Positions 43,316-53,028 of a stretch of DNA of 64,000 nucleotides are shown here, piece by piece. The position numbers were made by a program, and so were the translations under genes. The first letter of the stretch is position 1. Every line of letters starts with the position of its first letter. The DNA lies in contig CACWXP010000004.1 of assembly GCA_902764875.1 (NCBI GenBank), positions 1 to 64,000 on the forward strand. The letters are read 5' to 3'. The stretch comes from an uncultured Eubacteriales bacterium (GTDB lineage Bacteria > Bacillota > Clostridia > Christensenellales > Aristaeellaceae). The notes beneath the pieces were generated by a model. The model saw nothing but the letters and a program-made list of their open reading frames with translations. It made no database searches and had not been told where the DNA came from.

Positions 43316-44254
43316 ATGTTCTTTTCCGCCGCTTTCAAGGCTAAAGCCCGTGCAGCGCTGTCCCAACACTGGCAGACAGCGCTGCTGATCGCGCTGATCG
43401 TCAATCTTCCGACCCTCCTGATGCAGGGAATCGCCGCCTTCACCCATAACGACGTGATCGCCCGTCTGGAAGAGCTCGCTCTGCGTGCCTACGGAAACAC
43501 TGCCGCCATGAACGCGCTTCCGGATTCCGTCCGCGCCATGCTCTCGGAGCCGGGTATCATCGTCATGACCGCCCTGACCGTCCTTGCCTGGCTGATCACC
43601 CCGGTTTTCGAAGCGGGCTTGAACCACTGGACGCTGGAACGTCTCCGCGGGCAGGAGCTTCCTGTTTCCGCCGTTTTCAGCCGTCTGCGGATTTTCCTGA
43701 AGAGCATCGGGCTCCGGCTCATGGTCGTCCTGAAAGTGCTTCTGTGGATGCTGCCGGGCATTGCGGCCCTGCTGCTGTCCATGATTCCTCTCTTTCGGGC
43801 GGATCCGGGCAGTACGGAAGCCGTTTATTCCGCCGCCAACACCAGCATCCATCTGGTTTACATCAGCATGATCGTCATGACAGTTCTCGGCGTGATGGGA
43901 TATCTCTTCTACGCCATGGCAGATCTGATCCTGGCGGACGAGCCGGAGGAGCGGGTTCTTTCCTGTCTCCGCCGCAGCAAAGCCATGATGAAGGGCCGAC
44001 GCAGCGTGCTCATGTCCCTGCTGCTCAGCTTCCTGCTCTGGTATCTGCTGGTCATCCTGATTTCCTCTTTCATCGAGGGCATCGGCGGTTCCGTTGTCGC
44101 GCTCATGGTCCAGATGCTGGGCAGCCTGTTCATCAGTGTCTATATGCTCGCTTCCGAAGGCGCCTTCTATGAGGCCCTCCGAAAAGCCCCGCTGCAGCAG
44201 GAAGTCCCAGCGGATGTTCCGTCCCCGGATCCGGATGAACAAAACCTCGATTAA
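43316..44254 (+). CDS. DUF975-family membrane protein
   Basis: A 312-residue integral membrane protein with about six helices, resembling the DUF975/YciC-like family of Gram-positive bacteria. It opens MFFSAAFKAKARAALSQHWQ, the family's amphipathic start, and carries a DxxxRSKxMMKGR-like text (CLRRSKAMMKGRR). The ATG at 43316 is favoured because AAGGA lies nine bases before it; another ATG at 43310 overlaps the previous stop. The tail is cytoplasmic and Pro/Asp-rich. Function is unknown. It probably shares the transcript of the PrsA-like gene. Confidence 0.8.
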   Translation: MFFSAAFKAKARAALSQHWQTALLIALIVNLPTLLMQGIAAFTHNDVIARLEELALRAYGNTAAMNALPDSVRAMLSEPGIIVMTALTVLAWLITPVFEAGLNHWTLERLRGQELPVSAVFSRLRIFLKSIGLRLMVVLKVLLWMLPGIAALLLSMIPLFRADPGSTEAVYSAANTSIHLVYISMIVMTVLGVMGYLFYAMADLILADEPEERVLSCLRRSKAMMKGRRSVLMSLLLSFLLWYLLVILISSFIEGIGGSVVALMVQMLGSLFISVYMLASEGAFYEALRKAPLQQEVPADVPSPDPDEQNLD

Positions 44255-44272
44255 GCCGCATCGTTTTTTCTG

Positions 44273-44315
44273 CAGTGCATGATCGTCTTGCCGGTCATGC
44301 ACTGTTTTCGTTTTT
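44273..44315 (+). terminator. Terminator after the DUF975 gene
   Basis: A perfect 10-bp stem (CAGTGCATGA at 44273-44282 with TCATGCACTG at 44295-44304) is followed by TTTTCGTTTTTT. Confidence 0.9.
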
Positions 44316-44329
44316 TCCTTGGCTTTTCC

Positions 44330-44359
44330 TTGCCTTTTCATGCTTAAATCCGCTATAAT
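44330..44359 (+). promoter_or_regulatory. Promoter of the aspartate aminotransferase gene
   Basis: TTGCCT (44330-44335), an 18-base spacer and consensus TATAAT (44354-44359) lie 34 bases before the ATG at 44394. Confidence 0.6.
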
Positions 44360-44393
44360 TTGTGCATTCGCATGATGATTGGAGGCTTTCCCC

Positions 44394-45593
<1,200 letters not shown>

Positions 45594-45630
45594 CCCCATC
45601 GTACCGACTGAACAAAGGAGTTCATTCTGA

Positions 45631-47025
45631 ATGCTGAATTTTGACAAAACCAATAACCTGCTCATGCAGGGAAAATACAAATATTCTCTCCAGGACGTCG
45701 CCGAGCCGAATCTTTACCGGGAAATCTACGATTATTCCCACGTGCCGAAGGTTGCCTTCAACATGCGCCATGTGCCCATGCAGATGCCGGACGAGATCTG
45801 GATGACCGACACCACCTTCCGCGACGGCCAGCAGTCCGTCAGTCCCTTCACCCCGGAGCAGATCCTGCATCTCTTCAAACTCATGTCCCGCCTTGGCGGC
45901 CCCAACGGCATGGTGCGCCAGAGTGAATTTTTCCTCTATACGGCCAACGACCAGAAGGCGCTCCAGCTCTGCCAGGATGCGGGGCTCCCCTTCCCGGAAA
46001 TCACCACCTGGATCCGGGCGAATGAAAAGGATTTTGAGCTGGTCAAGCAGGCCGGGGTTACAGAAACCGGCATCCTCGTTTCCTGCAGCGACTATCATAT
46101 TTTCAACAAAATGCATCTCACCCGCGCCCAGGCCATGGACAAGTATCTCGGTATCGTGAAGTCCGCCCTGGAATACGGCATCCGGCCCCGCTGTCATTTT
46201 GAGGACATCACGCGCGCGGATTTCTACGGTTTTGTCGTTCCCTTTGCCACCGAGCTCATGAAGCTTTCCAAGAAGAGCGGCATCCCTATCAAAATCCGTG
46301 CCTGCGACACCATGGGCTACGGCGTCAGCTATCCCGGCGCCGCCCTACCCCGCAGCGTCCCTGGTATCATCTACGGCCTCCGCCACTATGCGGACGTTCC
46401 CTCCTCCCAGCTGGAATGGCACGGGCATAACGATTTCTACAAGGTCGTTTCCAACGCCGCCACCGCCTGGCTCTACGGCTGCTCCAGCATCAACTGCAGC
46501 CTCCTGGGCATCGGCGAGCGCACGGGCAACTGTCCCCTGGAGGCTATGGCCATCGAGTTCGAATCCCTCCGGGGCGAAAGCAACGGTATGGATCTCACCG
46601 CCATCACCGAAATTGCTGACTTCATGGAACGGGAAATCGGCATCGAGATCAGCCCCCGCCAGCCCTTTGTCGGCCGCCACTTCAACGTCACCCGTGCCGG
46701 CATCCATGCCGACGGCATGCTGAAGGACGAGGAGATTTACAACATCTTTGATACCGCGAAGATCCTGAACCGTCCCGCCTCCGTGGCGGTGGACAGCCGG
46801 GGAGGCACCGCCTCCGTCGCCCACTGGATCAATACCTACTTCCGCCTCACCGGTGACAACGTCATCGACAAGAGCGATCCCCTGGTGCTGGAAGTGCGCG
46901 CCAAAGTTGACGAGCTCTATGCCGAAGGCCGCAACACTGTTATGGGCGACGAAGAGCTGGAAGTCATGGTCCGCCGTGCCGACAAGCACCGCTACGAGCA
47001 ACTGCTCTTCCACCGCAGCAAGTAA
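45631..47025 (+). CDS. LeuA-family acyltransferase, probably Re-citrate synthase
   Basis: A 464-residue enzyme of the 2-isopropylmalate/homocitrate/citramalate synthase family. The metal- and oxo-acid-binding text TDTTFRDGQQS opens the TIM barrel near residue 60, and HGHNDF (near 271) supplies the metal His pair. It lacks the long C-terminal LeuA regulatory domain. The texts QSEFFLYT, CHFEDITRADFYGFVVPF and TMGYGVSYPGAALPRSVP resemble my recollection of the Re-citrate synthase branch of anaerobes such as Clostridium kluyveri and Dehalococcoides. That enzyme condenses acetyl-CoA with oxaloacetate towards glutamate. A citramalate or isopropylmalate role remains possible. AAAGGAG precedes the start. 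Confidence 0.75.
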   Translation: MLNFDKTNNLLMQGKYKYSLQDVAEPNLYREIYDYSHVPKVAFNMRHVPMQMPDEIWMTDTTFRDGQQSVSPFTPEQILHLFKLMSRLGGPNGMVRQSEFFLYTANDQKALQLCQDAGLPFPEITTWIRANEKDFELVKQAGVTETGILVSCSDYHIFNKMHLTRAQAMDKYLGIVKSALEYGIRPRCHFEDITRADFYGFVVPFATELMKLSKKSGIPIKIRACDTMGYGVSYPGAALPRSVPGIIYGLRHYADVPSSQLEWHGHNDFYKVVSNAATAWLYGCSSINCSLLGIGERTGNCPLEAMAIEFESLRGESNGMDLTAITEIADFMEREIGIEISPRQPFVGRHFNVTRAGIHADGMLKDEEIYNIFDTAKILNRPASVAVDSRGGTASVAHWINTYFRLTGDNVIDKSDPLVLEVRAKVDELYAEGRNTVMGDEELEVMVRRADKHRYEQLLFHRSK

Positions 47026-47045
47026 TCAGCCCGGAAACACCGATC

Positions 47046-47076
47046 AAAAAACCTGCAGATCACTCTGCAGGCTTTT
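47046..47076. terminator. Bidirectional terminator overlapping the end of murG
   Basis: CCTGCAGA (47052-47059) pairs with TCTGCAGG (47064-47071) across four bases. Six A residues precede it and CTTTTTC follows, so it works both ways. It overlaps the last four codons and stop of murG. Confidence 0.9.
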
Positions 47077-48136
47077 TCTGTATTTCTTCAATCATTTCCA
47101 TCACCCGTTCGCATCCGTCCGCGGGCGGTGCGTTCCGCAGGGCTTCGGTCAGCTGTTCCCTGTCGGCCCAGGTCTGCCGGATGGCCTCCGTCAGGGATTC
47201 TTCCGTCATGTTTTCCTGCAGCAGCACCCGGCACAGACCCCGTTTTTCCAGGCTTTGCGCGTTCAGAATCTGGTCTCCCCGGCTGGCCCCCTTCGGATAA
47301 GGAATCAGCAGCATGGGTCGCCCCAGTGCCTGGAATTCGCACAGTGCATTGGCCCCGGCCCGGCTCAGCACCAGATCCGTACAGGCCAGCACATCCGGCA
47401 GTTCCTCGTCCAGGAACTCAATCTGCCGGTAGCCGGCCGTTCCTTCCAGCGAAGGATCCAGGTTGCCTTTGCCGCAGATATGCGCCACGTCGAAGTCTTT
47501 CGTCAGCTCCGGCAGTGACTTGCGCAGGCAGGCGTTGACGCTCTGAGCCCCGGAGGATCCGCCCATCATCAGCAGCACGGGTTTTGTCCCGTCAAACCCC
47601 AGCACCGCCAGTCCCTTTTCCCTCGTGCCGGCAAACAGTTCCGGCCGCAGCGGTGTACCGGTCATTTCAGCCTTTGGGCCCAGGGCCTCGGCACATTCCG
47701 GAAAGGTCGTCGCAAACCGCTTCGCAAAGGGTTTGCAAAGCTTGTTGGCCAGTCCCGGCGTCAGATCGCTTTCGTGGCACAGCACGGGGATGCGATGCAG
47801 CCAGGCGCCGAATACCACAGGGACCGCCACAAACCCGCCCTTGGAAAAAACCACGTCCGGCTTGATTTTCCCCATCAGCCGGGCAGACTGGAAAGCCCCG
47901 GCCACAACCCGGAAGGGATCGGTAAAATTCTGCCAGGAAAAATACCGGCGCAGCTTTCCGCTCTTGACCGCGTGATAGGTAATCCCGGAAACAGAACGCA
48001 TTTTCGGCGCTTCCATGCCGTTTTCCGTCCCGATGTAGTGGATCTCGTATCCTTTTTCCTGAAGCCGCGGAATCAGCGCCAGGTGCGGTGTCACGTGGCC
48101 CAGGGTCCCCCCGCCGGTCAGTACGATCTTCTTCAA
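47060..48136 (-). CDS. murG: UDP-GlcNAc:lipid I N-acetylglucosaminyltransferase
   Basis: A 358-residue GT28 enzyme that converts lipid I to lipid II at the inner face of the membrane. The N-terminal GGGTLGHVTPHLAL and the donor-side RAGANALCEFQALGRPMLLIPYP are the characteristic motifs, and SKGGFVAVP is also present. The start codon is TTG, with GGGAG ten bases upstream. The gene stands alone and is not in a dcw cluster. Its transcription starts near the tRNA-Leu promoter, which faces the other way. Confidence 0.95.
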   Translation of the reverse strand: MKKIVLTGGGTLGHVTPHLALIPRLQEKGYEIHYIGTENGMEAPKMRSVSGITYHAVKSGKLRRYFSWQNFTDPFRVVAGAFQSARLMGKIKPDVVFSKGGFVAVPVVFGAWLHRIPVLCHESDLTPGLANKLCKPFAKRFATTFPECAEALGPKAEMTGTPLRPELFAGTREKGLAVLGFDGTKPVLLMMGGSSGAQSVNACLRKSLPELTKDFDVAHICGKGNLDPSLEGTAGYRQIEFLDEELPDVLACTDLVLSRAGANALCEFQALGRPMLLIPYPKGASRGDQILNAQSLEKRGLCRVLLQENMTEESLTEAIRQTWADREQLTEALRNAPPADGCERVMEMIEEIQKKPAE

Positions 48137-48187
48137 ATTAACTCAACTCCCTGCCTGGTAAATTTCTTCGGAATCCGGCAAGATTCC

Positions 48188-48216
48188 TTGTCAATCGCCC
48201 CTGCTTATGGTATAAT
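48188..48216 (+). promoter_or_regulatory. Promoter of tRNA-Leu
   Basis: TTGTCA (48188-48193), a 17-base spacer and consensus TATAAT (48211-48216), with TGG just before it, lie 11 bases upstream of the tRNA. Confidence 0.85.
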
Positions 48217-48227
48217 CGTTTCTGCGT

Positions 48228-48310
<83 letters not shown>

Positions 48311-48320
48311 CTTTCTGAAG

Positions 48321-48355
48321 CCCTTGTGAATCAATGTTCGCAGGGGTTTTCTTTT
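48321..48355 (+). terminator. Terminator of tRNA-Leu
   Basis: A 10-bp stem with wobble pairs (CCCTTGTGAA at 48321-48330 with TTCGCAGGGG at 48337-48346) is followed by TTTTCTTTT. Confidence 0.85.
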
Positions 48356-48393
48356 GCCGAAATCGTAATGTTTTACCACAACCGTACCCCCTG

Positions 48394-50136
48394 TCACGGA
48401 TTATACTCAATCGTTTCCTGATACGCCTTATACGTCGTCTTGAACAGAACTTCCCGCTTGATCTCCCGTTCTCCCTGATACCAGATCTTCCACGTCGTCA
48501 CCTCATAGCCTTCCCGGGCGTTCACGGTTTTCTTCTGCTCGCCCTTGGCCAGGCGCTCGTTCACCACATAGTTGACGCCTTCCGGCTTGGGGATCGTCCT
48601 TGTTACTTCGCTTTCCAGGTCAATTTTCACCCCGGTCCCCAGCGTCATCCCGTAGATATTCACGGTCACCTTCTGCTTGCTGTATCCCGCCACGATGAAA
48701 ATCGGCCAGCCCGTATTGTTTTTGAATTTGAAATCCAGCCCCGGCCAGTTCACTGTCGCGTCAAATCCCTTTTCCACATAGTTGGAAGGCCACGCGTGCG
48801 GATTCCGTTCAATGATCTCCAGGTCCGCCCGGGCCACCGCGTTGAACAGCGTGGAACTGGTCTGGCAGACGCCGCCGCCGATCTCGTCCCGGCTCTGTCC
48901 GCCGGCAATGGCCGCCGCTTCCTTGTATCCTTTTTCCGCGGTCCGCTCTCCCGTGGCGGCATTGAAGGAAAAGATTTCCCCGGGCAGCACCGTGATCCCG
49001 CTGATGGCCGCGGCGCTCAGCTGGATGTTGGTGTTCCGGTTTTTGTTGTTTGTCGTGTTGGTCGTGTAGGCGGAAATCAGCCCGAACCGGTTCATCAGTT
49101 CTGCCTTGGTCATTTCCGCCTCAATCCGCTGCGGAACCACCCGCACCGTGGTGCTGGTCACCCCGTTGTCCAGCAACGTGGTCATCCTGCTGTAAAGATC
49201 TTCCGGATCGATCACCGCCCCCGGCGTGTCCTCCGTGAACGTGAAGGCTTTCGTGGAAAAGTTAAAGCTTTGCACCGTGCTGTTCACCGGGTCCCGGTTC
49301 ACGTAGTTTACAATGCCGTCCGTCAGCGTCCGCAGCGCCTGGTGATCATAGTCCTGCTTTGTCACATAGGTCTGCGGATAGGACCGCAGCTCCGACGCCT
49401 GCTGCACTCTTGCCTCAAAAGGCGTCTTTCCGCTGCCGATGTTCCCGGCCGCATTGCTCCGGCCATAGGCCCAGGCTTTGTCCACCGTCTCCCGGATGTT
49501 CCGGGAAAAGGGAACGCGCTCGTTGTTCACGTGCCAGTTTTCGTTCCCGACGGAAACCACCAGGTCAAACTTCGCATCCACCGCCTCGTTCACGGCTTCA
49601 ACCGCCGCCACGGCCTGCTCCCGGGTCATCCCGCCCACGTGCACGTTGTCGATGTAGATTCCCTGGTAAATCCGTTCTGTATAGATTTCGTCCCTGCAGG
49701 CCTCGTGGTTCTGTTCCTTTTCGCTGTCCAGCACAATCACGGATCCGTTCATAAATCCGACGTTCGGAAGAAAACGGTAACGAACACCCGTCAGCTGCGG
49801 GATCACCAGAATGCCCAGTCCGAGCAGAATCACCACGCAGCAGACGATCGTCGCGATCCACCCGCCGTTGTAGTGTTTCGGCGGTTTGTTCCGGGGATCC
49901 CGGTCTCTTTCCGGCCGTGGGTTGAAGCGGTCAAAGTCGTCGAACAGCGGTGAAACCGTGCCCAGCCCGTCGTCCTCTTCCCGGTGGGCGAAGTACCGGT
50001 TCCTCGGTTCCCGGGCCGGATTCCCGGCCGGTTTCTTCGCCTCCTTTTTTCCCCCGCGCTCCTGCAAAGGAACATACTCCTCCGGGATCATTTCCCCGTC
50101 CCCGTCATAGAGCTCGTATCTTCTCAGTCTGGCCAT
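48394..50136 (-). CDS. VanW-family membrane protein with G5-like domain
   Basis: A 580-residue protein with a cytoplasmic N-terminal tail of about 95 charged residues, one transmembrane helix (about 96-118) and a large outer part. Residues 185-310 resemble the peptidoglycan-binding domain often found before VanW. The VanW domain covers about 365-500, with IAGGQSRDEIGGGVCQTSSTL. A C-terminal G5-like segment contains ERLAKGEQKKTVNA. The start is fixed by GAGGAAAG six bases upstream. VanW proteins are common cell-wall proteins, and this is not evidence of glycopeptide resistance. A U32 peptidase gene lies 25 bases upstream. Confidence 0.9.
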   Translation of the reverse strand: MARLRRYELYDGDGEMIPEEYVPLQERGGKKEAKKPAGNPAREPRNRYFAHREEDDGLGTVSPLFDDFDRFNPRPERDRDPRNKPPKHYNGGWIATIVCCVVILLGLGILVIPQLTGVRYRFLPNVGFMNGSVIVLDSEKEQNHEACRDEIYTERIYQGIYIDNVHVGGMTREQAVAAVEAVNEAVDAKFDLVVSVGNENWHVNNERVPFSRNIRETVDKAWAYGRSNAAGNIGSGKTPFEARVQQASELRSYPQTYVTKQDYDHQALRTLTDGIVNYVNRDPVNSTVQSFNFSTKAFTFTEDTPGAVIDPEDLYSRMTTLLDNGVTSTTVRVVPQRIEAEMTKAELMNRFGLISAYTTNTTNNKNRNTNIQLSAAAISGITVLPGEIFSFNAATGERTAEKGYKEAAAIAGGQSRDEIGGGVCQTSSTLFNAVARADLEIIERNPHAWPSNYVEKGFDATVNWPGLDFKFKNNTGWPIFIVAGYSKQKVTVNIYGMTLGTGVKIDLESEVTRTIPKPEGVNYVVNERLAKGEQKKTVNAREGYEVTTWKIWYQGEREIKREVLFKTTYKAYQETIEYNP

Positions 50137-50161
50137 GTCTTTCCTCTGATTTCTCTTCGCC

Positions 50162-51391
50162 TTATTTTCTGTGGTTCCGCACCGGCCCACGCAGGATATC
50201 TCCCGCCTCGCAGTCCCCAAGATCCATCAGGATCGTTTCCCCGGCAATGCCCAGCGTGTCCAGCTCTTCGCCCGTCTTTTCACGGATCAGCCTGGACGCG
50301 GTTACCTTCCGTATGCCGTTCCGGGTCATCAGCTCCAGCTCTTCCCCGGCGAAAAAGCGGTTCTTCAGCAGCAGCCGGGTTCTCCCCGTTCCTTCATCCC
50401 GACCCAGCACCCGGGCGGTATACTCCCGTTCCTGGTGAAATCCCTCCGCCTCGCCGGGCGTCTCCGGTTTCCCCAGCATAAAGCCTGTGTCGCTGTCCCG
50501 GTGGCTGGCGCAGGCAAGCTCCGTCATCAGCTCCGGCAGCGCTTCGTCGAACGCCTCCCGGCTTTCTGACAGCAGATCCAACGCCCGGCGGTACGCGCCT
50601 GTCACCACCGCCACGTAGTATTCCGTCTTCATCCGCCCTTCGATTTTCAGGCTGGATACCCCCGCCTCACAAAGCGCTGGCAGAATCGGCATCAGACAAA
50701 GATCCCGGGCTGAAAACAGATACGTCCCCCGTTCATCCTCCGTCACCGGAAAGTATTCTCCCGGGCGTTTCTCTTCCGTAACGGCATACTGCCACCGGCA
50801 GGGCTGAGCGCATTCGCCCCGGTTTCCGCTCCGTCCCGTCAGATAGGCCGAAAGCAGGCACCGTCCCGAATAGGCCATGCAGCTGGCGCCGTGAACAAAG
50901 GTCTCCAGCTGGATGCTTTCCCCCAGTCTGCGTTTCATTTCCCGGATCCGTTCCAGGCTCATCTCCCGGGCCAGAATCACCCGTTCGCAGCCCATCTCCC
51001 GGTAAAGCTCCGCCGCCGGGGTGTTCACGGTGTTGGCCTGTGTGCTCACGTGCACAGCCAGTCCGGGAACCTCTTTGCGCAGCAAAGAGATCGCTCCCGG
51101 GTCGCTGACGATCGCCGCATCCGCGCCCGCCGTCTCCGCCTCCCGGGCCGCCGCCAGAAATCCCTCCAGCTCGTCGTCGAAGGGATAGATATTCATTGTC
51201 ACGTAAAATCGCGCGCCCGCCTCGTGGGTGATCCGTATGGCCTCCCGCAGTTCCGCTCCGTCAAAGGTTCCCGCATACGCCCGAAGCCCGTAGTGTTTCA
51301 TGCCGCCGTAAACGGCGTCCGCGCCGAAATGCAGCGCCGCCTCCAGCGATTCCCGGCTTCCCGCCGGGCACAGCAGTTCCGGTTTTCTCAT
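50162..51391 (-). CDS. U32 family peptidase-like protein
   Basis: A 409-residue protein of family U32. Its signature is present: ETFVHGASCMAYSGRCLLSA followed by RSGNRGECAQPCRW, which holds the conserved Cys residues that may bind iron-sulfur. The N-terminal TIM barrel begins ELLCPAGSRESLEAALHFGA. Members described in recent years act in tRNA or ubiquinone hydroxylation (TrhP, UbiU/V), so 'peptidase' may be misleading. The ATG overlaps the stop of mltG by four bases, so the two are coupled. Confidence 0.9.
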   Translation of the reverse strand: MRKPELLCPAGSRESLEAALHFGADAVYGGMKHYGLRAYAGTFDGAELREAIRITHEAGARFYVTMNIYPFDDELEGFLAAAREAETAGADAAIVSDPGAISLLRKEVPGLAVHVSTQANTVNTPAAELYREMGCERVILAREMSLERIREMKRRLGESIQLETFVHGASCMAYSGRCLLSAYLTGRSGNRGECAQPCRWQYAVTEEKRPGEYFPVTEDERGTYLFSARDLCLMPILPALCEAGVSSLKIEGRMKTEYYVAVVTGAYRRALDLLSESREAFDEALPELMTELACASHRDSDTGFMLGKPETPGEAEGFHQEREYTARVLGRDEGTGRTRLLLKNRFFAGEELELMTRNGIRKVTASRLIREKTGEELDTLGIAGETILMDLGDCEAGDILRGPVRNHRK

Positions 51392-52572
51392 TTGTCCAGT
51401 CCCCTGTTTTTGTCGTACTGCTGCCAGAGCGGCGCGTAAACCGCCACGGCCCGCTCGTGCTCCTCCAGCGTTCTGGAGAAGTATAGCTCCCCGCTCTCCG
51501 GCTCCTTGGCGCAGAAATACAGGTATTTTTCCGCGACCATCGCCGAATCCGGATACAGCGCCGCCCGGATCGCGGCGGGAGACGGGTTGCAGATCGGTCC
51601 CGGCGGCAGTCCCCGGTACAGATAGGTGTTGTAGGGATTCGTCGCCCCCAGATCCGCCTCGCTCAGCGACATCCGGCGCACTCCCGTAATGTAGTGGATC
51701 GTCACGTCGCTCTCCAGTTTCATGCCCGCCCGCAGCCGGTTGTGGAAAACGGCGCTGACCCGTGTGAAGTCCGATTCCTTCGCTTCCTTTTCAATCATGC
51801 TGGCCATCGTCAGAATCTGATCCATCGACATGCCCAGCGTTTCCGCCTGTTCCTGATATTCCTCCGGGAATACCGCCTCCGTCTGGCTCAGCAGCTTCCG
51901 GATGATTTCCTCCTCGGTGGCGCTGGTGTAAACCTCATAGGTGTTCGGCGCCAGATACCCCTCCAGCACGTATTTTCGCGAAGCCGCGTTCCCGCTGCCC
52001 AGCACGTCCGCAATGTAGTAGTAGTCTTTGAAAGCTTCTCCCGTCCGGCACAGCTCCAGGAATGTGTCCGCCTTTTCCAGCGCGCCGTTCTTCACCAGTT
52101 TCGCGGCAAACTCCTCAACGGTTTCGCCGGGAATCAGCGTAATGTTCCGCACCATCGGATTGCCGTCGCCGGCCGTCAGCTGTTCCGCAATCTCGTTGAT
52201 GGTCATATTTTTGCGAAGCATATAACTGCCGACCTGTATTTTCTGGCCCATGCCCGCAAAGTCGCAGTAATACTTGAAAATGGTTTTGTTGCGAATCAGC
52301 CCGGCCTCCTCCAGGTTGGCGGCCACGCGGTTCAGGCTTTGCCCGGAAGTGATTTCAAAGGCAACTTCGGAAGCATCCGCCGTGTCCACGGGCGCGGCAA
52401 ACTCACCGTACAGTTTGTTCCATACGGTCATGCAGATCCCCGTCACCAGTACCAGCACCGCAGCGCCCACCATCACCGGCCGCAGAACCGTCCACAGTGC
52501 GCTGTACCAGGTAACCCCGTACCGGCGTTCGTCCCGTATGCTCCGGTACGTGTAGTCCTTTTCATCCTTCAA
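51388..52572 (-). CDS. mltG: Endolytic murein transglycosylase MltG
   Basis: A 394-residue YceG-like lytic transglycosylase that cuts nascent glycan strands at the membrane. It has a cytoplasmic tail, one helix (about 33-53), a LysM-like segment and the catalytic domain. The catalytic Glu is in TMASMIEKEAKESD (about 262), and the closing motif YNTYLYRGLPPGPICNPS is clear. The start codon appears to be TTG, directly after ylbF, with GGAG 11 bases upstream. It lies in an operon ylbF-mltG-U32-vanW. Confidence 0.95.
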   Translation of the reverse strand: MKDEKDYTYRSIRDERRYGVTWYSALWTVLRPVMVGAAVLVLVTGICMTVWNKLYGEFAAPVDTADASEVAFEITSGQSLNRVAANLEEAGLIRNKTIFKYYCDFAGMGQKIQVGSYMLRKNMTINEIAEQLTAGDGNPMVRNITLIPGETVEEFAAKLVKNGALEKADTFLELCRTGEAFKDYYYIADVLGSGNAASRKYVLEGYLAPNTYEVYTSATEEEIIRKLLSQTEAVFPEEYQEQAETLGMSMDQILTMASMIEKEAKESDFTRVSAVFHNRLRAGMKLESDVTIHYITGVRRMSLSEADLGATNPYNTYLYRGLPPGPICNPSPAAIRAALYPDSAMVAEKYLYFCAKEPESGELYFSRTLEEHERAVAVYAPLWQQYDKNRGLDK

Positions 52573-52576
52573 TGGT

Positions 52577-52927
52577 TCATTTCTCCAGTCCCGGAATGCT
52601 GATGTCGATATCGGCCGCCTCCGTTACAATCTTGAAGATATCCGCCAGCGCCTGCTGCAGCCGCATTTCCGACAGCAGGAAATTGCTCACCTCCGGCTTC
52701 GCGAACAGCAGGGTGGAGATTCCCGAAAAGCGCTGCATGTCCTCCGTATCCGGCGTTGCGCCGGCGGCTGCCGCCATCTGCAGGGTCATCTGCAGCTTCC
52801 GGTATTCCGTGATCAGTGCGGCCGTCGTCTCGTCTTTCATCACGGAGTCCTTCAGTTCATGGTAGGTTCTGTATTCCTCGCTGTCGCGAATATCCTGCGC
52901 CAGTTTGTACGTCGATGAATAATCCAC
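52577..52927 (-). CDS. YlbF-family regulator
   Basis: A 116-residue, mostly helical protein of the YlbF/YmcA family. In Bacillus, homologues join YaaT and influence RNase Y and developmental control. The text LKDSVMKDETTAALITEYRK matches the family core. It starts with GTG, and GGAGG lies seven bases upstream. It leads the ylbF-mltG operon and follows the RNase J terminator. Confidence 0.88.
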   Translation of the reverse strand: MDYSSTYKLAQDIRDSEEYRTYHELKDSVMKDETTAALITEYRKLQMTLQMAAAAGATPDTEDMQRFSGISTLLFAKPEVSNFLLSEMRLQQALADIFKIVTEAADIDISIPGLEK

Positions 52928-52948
52928 GTTCCGCCCTCCTCACAACAT

Positions 52949-52987
52949 AAAAAACGGTCAGAAAGGGATTTGCCTTCCCTTTCCGAC
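52949..52987 (-). terminator. Terminator of RNase J
   Basis: A 12-bp stem with one wobble (52957-52968 with 52976-52987) is followed on the minus strand by TTTTTT. It lies 42 bases after the RNase J stop codon. Confidence 0.9.
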
Positions 52988-53028
52988 GCGTATTATAGCA
53001 TCTTTCTGTCTCTTTTCGCAATCTGCCT